NCBI RefSeq assembly: GCF_946223165.1
Contig: NZ_CAMIBP010000051.1
Span: 1 to 10,938 of the forward strand
Reading direction: 5' to 3'
DNA length: 10,938 nt
Source: an uncultured Corynebacterium sp.
GTDB taxonomy: Bacteria > Actinomycetota > Actinomycetes > Mycobacteriales > Mycobacteriaceae
In this document: positions 6,134 to 10,938 of the stretch, piece after piece
How positions within the stretch are numbered: the stretch's first letter is position 1
Layout of the letters: every line of letters starts with the position of its first letter
Translations under genes and position numbers: made by a program
Notes under the pieces: model-generated
What the model was told of the DNA's origin: nothing
The model's input: the letters and a program-made list of their open reading frames with translations, nothing else
The model's database searches: none

Positions 6134-7096
6134 CTACTCACGACCGTCGCCTGGTGCGGCGGTCGTAGTGTTTGTGTCCCCGATGCGCGCCCTGAAAGCA
6201 GCCTCCGCGTCGGAGTTAGGGGGAAAGGGGGACCGACCGTCGACGACGCCGTGCACGAATCCCTCGGGTACGGAGGCCTGCAGGTTCACTGAAGCGAAGC
6301 CGCCGCGGCGCAGCGCGGCGACGAGGCGATCGACTGCGGCCTCGTCCTTGATCATGCCGAGCTGGAGATACGTGATGTCTCCCCGGGCGAAATGGACGTC
6401 TCTGATGAATACTTCCGTGGCTCGCGACAGTTCGTCGAGCCGGTTCAGTGCCCGACCGACGTCATAGGTGAAATCACCAGCGGAGACGAAGATTGTGGTG
6501 GAGGTGTCGGGGCTGCCCGCTAGGTGCACAGAGTTGAAACGGGCGGTCACGAAGAATTTTCCGTCCCCGGATTTGTCGTTCGTGACCTCGGACAACGCCC
6601 GGACCGCAGGGAAAAAGGTGGCGGACAGGTAGTCCCGGGCTTGCTCCTCTGTAGCGGCGGGGCCGCGGTGCACTGACAGTGCCGATCCGTAGGAAAGCTG
6701 GTCGATAGCCGGATCGAGGAAGTCCGCCAAAGGTTCCGTGATGGTTGGGCCCGCGGCCTTGAGATCCTTGAGCTCGATGAAGTACTGCGGAGTCTGCGCG
6801 CGCAGCCGCACGCTGATGTAGGACAAACGGTGTCGGCGGGCGACCTCGTTGTGCGTCTCGAGCAGGTTGACCACTGCAAAGAATTGGGAGGGGTCATCGA
6901 CGGTGAGGGAACCGCGCGCCACGATATAGGGCGTGGGCAATCCCTCGGTGGGCCGCGAAAACTGAATCCCGGCGAGCTCGGGGGTCTCGGCGGCCCAGGC
7001 GTTGAGCTCGTCTAGTGCTTCCTTCTCCCGTGCGCAGCCGGTGAGCAGGCCGCCGAGGGCGGCGAGCGCGCCGAGCCCGAGGATCAGTTTCTTCAC
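6134..7096 (-). CDS. Predicted lipoprotein of unknown function
   Basis: This 320-residue protein does not match a family I can name. It opens with a clear lipoprotein signal: basic MKK, a hydrophobic stretch and lipobox LTGC with C21 as the lipidated residue, so the mature protein should be anchored outside the cytoplasmic membrane. The rest is soluble and mixed alpha/beta. Two stretches have similar layouts (about 60-115 and 205-255): helix, strand, then YFIELKD or YLQLGMIKD, which hints at an internal duplication. The tail after about 295 is low-complexity Thr/Ala. The start is GTG at 7096, overlapping the upstream GTPase stop by 4 nt (GTGA), with GGGAGG at 7101-7106, so translation is probably coupled. 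It is the last gene of a three-gene operon with two membrane GTPases, which suggests an envelope partner role (inference). Confidence 0.8.
   Translation of the reverse strand: MKKLILGLGALAALGGLLTGCAREKEALDELNAWAAETPELAGIQFSRPTEGLPTPYIVARGSLTVDDPSQFFAVVNLLETHNEVARRHRLSYISVRLRAQTPQYFIELKDLKAAGPTITEPLADFLDPAIDQLSYGSALSVHRGPAATEEQARDYLSATFFPAVRALSEVTNDKSGDGKFFVTARFNSVHLAGSPDTSTTIFVSAGDFTYDVGRALNRLDELSRATEVFIRDVHFARGDITYLQLGMIKDEAAVDRLVAALRRGGFASVNLQASVPEGFVHGVVDGRSPFPPNSDAEAAFRARIGDTNTTTAAPGDGRE
6140..6175 (+). terminator. Terminator hairpin after the PTS gene, overlapping the convergent gene
   Basis: ACGACCGTCGC (6140-6150) pairs with GCGGCGGTCGT (6156-6166): 11 bp including one T-G wobble, with a 5-nt loop. 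AGTGTTTGTG follows on the plus strand. It starts 12 nt after the permease stop. The whole stem lies inside the last codons of the convergent lipoprotein gene (stop at 6134-6136), so for that gene it would form in the mRNA before the stop codon. Confidence 0.75.
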
Positions 7097-8682
7097 GCGG
7101 CCTCCCGGATGGCGGAGAGGAACTCGCTGTACGTCGCGCGGACCGCGTTAAGCGGTTCCACGACGCTGCGCTGCGAGGTCGCCGCGATCTCTGCGCGGAG
7201 CGCCCGCCGCGTGCGCGTTCGCACGCCGGCTCCGATGACGCCGCCGAAGACTGCGGATGCCAGCCCCAGCACGACGCCCAAGAGCAGCCCACCCAGGATG
7301 AGCAGGGTGGGGTAGGGCCATCCCTCGATGGACGGCGTCAGGTCGTCGCCCAGCAGCGGAGTGAGGGAGCCCGGGAGAAAAGCCGCGAGAAGGTACCACA
7401 GCACCCCCACAAGCGCCGCGAGCAGCGCGAGCCACTGGATGACGGTGAGGATTCCCCACGCCTTCGAGGGCTGGGCGGGCAGGCGGGTCCGGGCGGCGGT
7501 GCGGTCGAGCTCTGCGGGCACGGCCGCCGCGACTTCCTCCGCGCGGTCGTGCACCGCGTTGGCCCAGCGCTCGGGCAGCCCGGCGGCGGCTGCAACCGCG
7601 TACTCGCGCACGCCCCGGTTGGCGACGGCCCGGGAGGCGGCGTCGAGCTCGGGCATCGATGTGCGGTGCACACCGGTGGTGTCCGGCTCTTCCCGCAGCC
7701 CCAGGCGGCGCAGCGGGTCGGCGCGCAGGCGCAGCATCCACGAGGTGAGCAGCCAGCCGGTGGTCTGCCCCAGGCGCTTGCGATAGCTCGCGGCGGTCGC
7801 GGCCGCTAGGCGTTCGGCCCCCGCGGCTTGAGCGAGAGCCTCGTCCAGCCGCTTCTTGTCTTGCTTGCCGATGCCGCCCGGGTCCTGCAGTGCCGCCCAG
7901 GACGCGGTCACGGTCGTCAGGTCCGCCTCGATGCGGGCGGTCTGCGCGTTGTGGGCGGCCGCGACCTTGGCGATGGCGGCGCGCAGCTCGTCCACCCCGG
8001 CGCCCGTGCGTGCCGAGGTAGGCAGGACGCTCACCGTGGCCAGCCCGTCCTCGCGCAGCAGCGCGCGGAAGGAGTCGACGACGCGGGGGACGTCGGCATC
8101 GGCAAGCGCGTCGGCCTTGTTGAGGACCGCGAGCGTGACGGCGGCGTGAGAGGCATGTGGGCGGATGAAGTCGTTGTGAATGACGGAGTCGGCATATTTT
8201 TCCGGGTCGCTGACCCAGACGAGGACGTCGACCTGGCCCGCCAGGCGCGTGGCGATCTCCCGGTTGCTCAGATCCACCGAGTCAAAGTCGGGCAGGTCCA
8301 ACAGGATGAGCGGGCCGGCCTTGGGGGCAAAGTCTCCGGGCCGTGGCCGGCGGTCCTCGACGCCGAGCCAGTCGAGCAGCTCTTCGGAACCCGCGGGGTG
8401 CCACACCGCGGCGAGCGGGGAGGACGTCGTGGGCCGCCGCGGTGATGAGGCGCCGAGGTCCTCGCCGACGACGGCGTTAAAGAGCGACGTCTTGCCGGAC
8501 CCGGTGGCACCGAAGAAGCCCACGACGGTGTGCTCGGCGGAGAGCGCACGGCGTTCCGCGGCGGAGTGCTCGACGCGCTCAAGGGAGGCGAGCTCCTCGG
8601 GCGTGAGGAAGTCGCGCCCGGCCGCGACGGCGCGGTGCAGGGCGTCGAGGCGCTCGTTGAGTGTGCGTTTCGACTTAAACAT
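7093..8682 (-). CDS. Membrane-associated dynamin-like GTPase, second of a pair
   Basis: This 529-residue protein has an N-terminal GTPase domain and a C-terminal membrane region. G1/P-loop is GATGSGKT (58-65), G2 is PTT in RPTTSS (about 83-88), G3 is DLPD (129-132), G4 is NKAD (188-191), and a G5-like SAR is at 223-225. A helical region (about 240-405) follows, then two hydrophobic segments (about 408-437 and 459-487) and a final helix of about 40 residues. This order fits bacterial dynamin-like or related membrane GTPases, but the subfamily cannot be named. The G3 glycine is replaced by Asp. The frame is open upstream to 8958, but the ATG at 8682 is chosen: it has GAGGAGGT 5 nt upstream (8688-8695) and overlaps the preceding gene's end by 8 nt. 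It is paralogous to that gene, sharing the stretch DFDS(I/V)D and a downstream YAD. Confidence 0.88.
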   Translation of the reverse strand: MFKSKRTLNERLDALHRAVAAGRDFLTPEELASLERVEHSAAERRALSAEHTVVGFFGATGSGKTSLFNAVVGEDLGASSPRRPTTSSPLAAVWHPAGSEELLDWLGVEDRRPRPGDFAPKAGPLILLDLPDFDSVDLSNREIATRLAGQVDVLVWVSDPEKYADSVIHNDFIRPHASHAAVTLAVLNKADALADADVPRVVDSFRALLREDGLATVSVLPTSARTGAGVDELRAAIAKVAAAHNAQTARIEADLTTVTASWAALQDPGGIGKQDKKRLDEALAQAAGAERLAAATAASYRKRLGQTTGWLLTSWMLRLRADPLRRLGLREEPDTTGVHRTSMPELDAASRAVANRGVREYAVAAAAGLPERWANAVHDRAEEVAAAVPAELDRTAARTRLPAQPSKAWGILTVIQWLALLAALVGVLWYLLAAFLPGSLTPLLGDDLTPSIEGWPYPTLLILGGLLLGVVLGLASAVFGGVIGAGVRTRTRRALRAEIAATSQRSVVEPLNAVRATYSEFLSAIREAA

Positions 8683-10345
8683 TGCGCACCTCCTCGTAGG
8701 CGGCGGTGGCGGCGCGCCGTAGCTCGGCCGCTGGGGTGCCCGCGGTGAGCTCGGCGGTGACGGCGTCGAAGCGGCTCCGCTCGGCGGCGAGAAGGTCGCG
8801 GACGCGGGCGTCCAGATCGGCGCGTGCCTCCTTCGCCATGCGGCGGACGGTGTCCTCGCCAAAGATGGTTTCCAACAACTTTTGGCCCACCACCGCGGAA
8901 CCGCCGGCGATGGCGATCTCGCCGCCGGTGAGCCCCGCGGTCGAGGCGAAGACGACAATCATGAGCGCCACGGTCACCGCGTTGAGCCCCAGCGACGCCA
9001 GCCGCGCGGTCTTGCGCTTGGAGGCCGCCGTGGCCTCGATGCGTGCCACGAGCTCCGACTGCCAGTCCCGCACCACCTGGGCGGCGCGCTCGGAGACGTC
9101 GGCGCTGGCATGGGCAAGGCTCTGATCCGAGCGCGAACGCAGCTGCGGCGCCTGCGCGCCGAGGTGCGACCAGGAGCGGGCGGCGGCGGTGTCGGCGGCA
9201 TCGACAATGACCGCGTGCAGCCCGGTCTCGATTTCCGTGGCCACCTCGCGGACGGGGGCCGGCTTGCCCGTGAAGAAGGAGCCGATGCGGTCCCGGGCGG
9301 CAGCGAACCAGCGGTCCACGCCCCGGAAGGCGTCGGACGTGCCCACGTAGTCCTGCCAGCGGTTCATGACCTCCGTGCGTAGGAGGCTGCCGTCGGAGGT
9401 GGACTCCGAGACGGATTCCGCAGCGCGGGCGTAGTTGTCATCGAACGCGGCGTCCAGCTGCTCTCCGAACTCGGCCCGGCGCTCCTGCGCCGCGGCGAGC
9501 ACCTCGACGCGGTCGCGGACCTGGGCCAGAGCGCCCGCGACGGTGCGGGCGGACAGGGCGCGGCGGGCGGCGGCATCGGCGGCTAGCGCGGTGAGGCGCT
9601 CGCGCACGTGCGCTGTCGGCGCGGGATCCATAAGTTCCGTGAGCGGCCCCTGATTGGGCACGACGAAGACTTCTGCCTGCAGCTCGTGTTCGGCCAGCAT
9701 CCGGCGCAGATCGTCGGGCACGGTGTCCAATGCCTCGGAATCCACGCGGTTGAGCACCACGATGACCTCGATGTCGCGGCCCGCGGCGTCACCGAGGAAC
9801 GTCCACACAAGGTTGTCCGCGTAGCGCGCCGGGGTGGTCACGAAGATCCACAGGTCTGCGGCGGCGAGGAGCTGGGACGCGAGCTGCCGGTTCGTGTCGT
9901 CGATGGAGTCGAAATCCGGGGCGTCGATGAGCGCGATGCCCGCCGGAACCCGCTCGCTGACCACGATGCGCAGCGTCGTCGCCTGCGGGTTCGCGGCGCC
10001 CTGCTCGCGGGCCAGGCCCGGGAGGATGCGGGGTGAGCGGAAGTAGGCGGCATCGGCAGGATGGCAGATAAGGGAGGGCTGCCGCGTCGTCGGACGGATG
10101 ACGCCGGAGACCGTCACCTCCTCCTGCAGCACGCCGTTGACCAGAGTGGACTTGCCGGCGCCGGTAGAGCCGCCGACGACGGCGAGCAGCGGGGCGTCGA
10201 TGTCCGCCAAGCGCGGGGCGATATAGTCATCGAGCTGCTTGAGGACGGCGTCGACGTCGCGGGACTCCGCGGAGCCCGCCTCGAAGTGAGCGCCGAGAAG
10301 TCCCGCGCGCAGCTCGTCGATGGATTGGAGGGAAATGCCAGACAC
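8675..10345 (-). CDS. Membrane-associated dynamin-like GTPase, first of a pair
   Basis: This 556-residue GTPase is the first gene of a three-gene minus-strand operon. G1 is GSTGAGKS (59-66), G2 is PTTR (85-88), G3 is DAPD (141-144, Asp in place of Gly) and G4 is NRVD (199-202, Arg in place of the usual Lys). A long, mainly helical region (about 240-445) is followed by two hydrophobic segments (about 449-471 and 475-492) and a C-terminal helix rich in Arg, Asp and Ala. This resembles dynamin-like proteins with a membrane-inserting hairpin between helical trunk segments, for example the actinobacterial IniA/IniC and DynA/DynB pairs; orthology is not claimed. The start is GTG at 10345, with no clear Shine-Dalgarno; CACAAT, 6 nt upstream, is a weak possible -10 for leaderless initiation. 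The gene product may act with its partner as a hetero-oligomer on the membrane (inference). Confidence 0.87.
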   Translation of the reverse strand: MSGISLQSIDELRAGLLGAHFEAGSAESRDVDAVLKQLDDYIAPRLADIDAPLLAVVGGSTGAGKSTLVNGVLQEEVTVSGVIRPTTRQPSLICHPADAAYFRSPRILPGLAREQGAANPQATTLRIVVSERVPAGIALIDAPDFDSIDDTNRQLASQLLAAADLWIFVTTPARYADNLVWTFLGDAAGRDIEVIVVLNRVDSEALDTVPDDLRRMLAEHELQAEVFVVPNQGPLTELMDPAPTAHVRERLTALAADAAARRALSARTVAGALAQVRDRVEVLAAAQERRAEFGEQLDAAFDDNYARAAESVSESTSDGSLLRTEVMNRWQDYVGTSDAFRGVDRWFAAARDRIGSFFTGKPAPVREVATEIETGLHAVIVDAADTAAARSWSHLGAQAPQLRSRSDQSLAHASADVSERAAQVVRDWQSELVARIEATAASKRKTARLASLGLNAVTVALMIVVFASTAGLTGGEIAIAGGSAVVGQKLLETIFGEDTVRRMAKEARADLDARVRDLLAAERSRFDAVTAELTAGTPAAELRRAATAAYEEVRNV

Positions 10346-10420
10346 CGTTTCATTGTGGCAGGGATTCGGCGAGCGAGGGGAGGACGTTGCGTATTCGTGA
10401 TGGCGCGTGCGGCGGAAAGC

Positions 10421-10582
10421 CTAGTACTTCTTTTGCCAGCGCCGAATGAGGACGCAACCGGCGGGCAACAGCGACATCGTCAGCGCGAACGGCGCTCCTG
10501 CCTGGAGGACCATCTGCGCACCGCCGGCCCAAGGCAGGCGTAGCCGGCCGATAGGAGCGCGATTCTGAGCTTTATGCGGCCA
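10421..10582 (-). pseudogene. Possible membrane-protein C-terminal relic or very small membrane protein
   Basis: The minus-strand frame is open for 53 residues from just after a TGA (10583-10585) to TAG (10421-10423). Its end reads MVLQAGAPFALTMSLLPAGC then VLIRRWQKKY: one hydrophobic segment followed by a basic cluster, like a C-terminal membrane anchor. The only ATG in the frame before the hydrophobic segment is at 10513 (30 residues) and has no good ribosome binding site, so a decayed gene end is as likely as a functional small protein. It is in the same orientation as, and 75 bp upstream of, the first GTPase gene. No family is recognised. Confidence 0.3.
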
Positions 10583-10793
10583 TCATGCCTGAAGCCCCGG
10601 GCATCGGGCAGTGCGGCTGCGCGGGTGACCCGCGCCTTATGTGCGAGTTTCCGCTGGCCAGAGTTTTGAATGCGGCGCTGACAGCGATTTGGGGAAGCGG
10701 CGGGCCATATGGTTGAATATCAAGGTTGCTTGTGGCCGGTCGGCCGAGTGGTGCGTTTCCGAACCGCTCGCCCGAGACCCCTCGACTCGTTCG

Positions 10794-10821
10794 TTGATGA
10801 GCCATACAGCTTCAGTACATA
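10794..10821 (+). promoter_or_regulatory. Candidate promoter for rplN (spc operon)
   Basis: TTGATG (10794-10799) and TACATA (10816-10821) are separated by 16 bp and resemble -35 and -10 elements. The start would be near 10828, giving a leader of about 55 nt before rplN. Because the S10 operon ends at a hairpin 9 kb upstream and the intervening minus-strand genes point away, rplN needs its own promoter; this is the best visible match, but it is weak. Another TANNNT, TATGGT, is at 10708-10713. Confidence 0.35.
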
Positions 10822-10882
10822 GACCGCGTGCGGCAAGGACGGAAATCTTGTCGCACATAAATCCAGGTCAAGGAGACCCAGA

Positions 10883-10938
10883 ATGATTCAGCAAGAATCG
10901 CGTCTGCGCGTCGCCGACAACTCTGGTGCACGTGAAAT
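10883..10938 (+). CDS. rplN: 50S ribosomal protein L14, N-terminal end (partial)
   Basis: The frame from ATG at 10883 reads MIQQESRLRVADNSGAREI to the window edge, the highly conserved N-terminus of L14, a 50S protein at the subunit interface contacting 16S rRNA in intersubunit bridges. AAGGAGA at 10870-10876 is a strong Shine-Dalgarno with 6 nt spacing. Only 18 complete codons are present. It is normally the first gene after rpsQ, heading the spc group (rplN-rplX-rplE); here it begins a separate transcription unit on the same strand as the S10 operon. Confidence 0.95.
   Translation, partial: MIQQESRLRVADNSGARE

Larger units (their letters stand above)
10346..10882. other. Divergent intergenic region between the GTPase operon and rplN
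   Basis: This 537-bp stretch must hold the promoters of the minus-strand GTPase operon and the plus-strand rplN (spc) operon. Open frames of 60-81 codons occur on both strands, but none has a recognisable product, a good ribosome binding site or consistent codon bias. The most protein-like stretch is a minus-strand frame from 10582 down to 10421, listed separately. A perfect GC-rich inverted repeat, GCGCGGG-TGA-CCCGCGC, is at 10619-10635, of a size that can occur by chance in such DNA. No tRNA or known riboswitch could be recognised. Confidence 0.6.

Noticed and set aside
8683..8958. N-terminal extension of the second GTPase upstream of 8682
   Set aside because: It overlaps the 3' end of the first GTPase gene, is rich in Ser/Pro/Arg, and the ATG at 8682 has a strong ribosome binding site.
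10619..10635. GC-rich perfect inverted repeat with 7-bp arms and a TGA loop
   Set aside because: A repeat of this size is likely to occur by chance in GC-rich DNA of this length, and no U-tract follows on either strand.
10734..10800. tRNA-like stretch (GGCCGAGTGG, as in the D-arm of tRNA-Ser or tRNA-Leu)
   Set aside because: No acceptor stem pairing, anticodon arm or proper T-loop could be found around it.
1..10938. CRISPR arrays, insertion sequences, integrases or attachment sites
   Set aside because: No regularly spaced repeats, transposase or integrase domains, or flanking direct repeats were seen.

Overview
The window comes from a high-GC actinobacterium, most likely a Corynebacterium. 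The evidence is the ribosomal protein sequences, the strongly GC-biased third codon positions, TANNNT-type -10 elements, apparently leaderless starts, and a sucrose PTS/ScrB arrangement like that of corynebacteria. The species cannot be fixed from sequence reading alone.

Layout. Bases 1-1755 (+ strand) are the distal end of the S10 ribosomal protein operon: 3' end of rplV, then rpsC, rplP, rpmC and rpsQ, tightly packed with two TAATG stop/start overlaps. A hairpin terminator lies at 1791-1820. In many bacteria rplN follows rpsQ directly. Here rplN begins only at 10883, on the same strand, so about 9.1 kb of non-ribosomal genes separates the S10 and spc parts of the supercluster.

The interposed DNA holds two modules. 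The first (1846-6127) is a sucrose utilisation cassette: a PfkB-family sugar kinase (probable fructokinase, - strand), a divergent cytoplasmic GH32 sucrose-6-phosphate hydrolase (+), and a three-domain sucrose-type PTS permease EIIBCA (+). Together they could import and phosphorylate sucrose, cleave sucrose-6-phosphate to glucose-6-phosphate and fructose, and phosphorylate the fructose inside the cell. The kinase and hydrolase start codons are only 42 bp apart; each has a TANNNT hexamer exactly 7 nt upstream, so both transcripts are probably leaderless. A long nested inverted repeat lies between the hydrolase and permease genes and reaches into the permease ribosome binding site.

The second module (6134-10345, - strand) is a tightly overlapping three-gene operon: two paralogous dynamin-like membrane GTPases, each with a C-terminal pair of hydrophobic segments, followed by an unrecognised lipoprotein. 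Overlaps of 8 and 4 nt suggest translational coupling. This is the least understood part of the window. A role in membrane remodelling or envelope maintenance is inferred from fold-level resemblance only.

Bases 10346-10882 are a 537-bp divergent intergenic region containing a possible promoter for rplN and a short reading frame that looks like a membrane-protein C-terminus, perhaps a relic. The window ends 56 bases into rplN.
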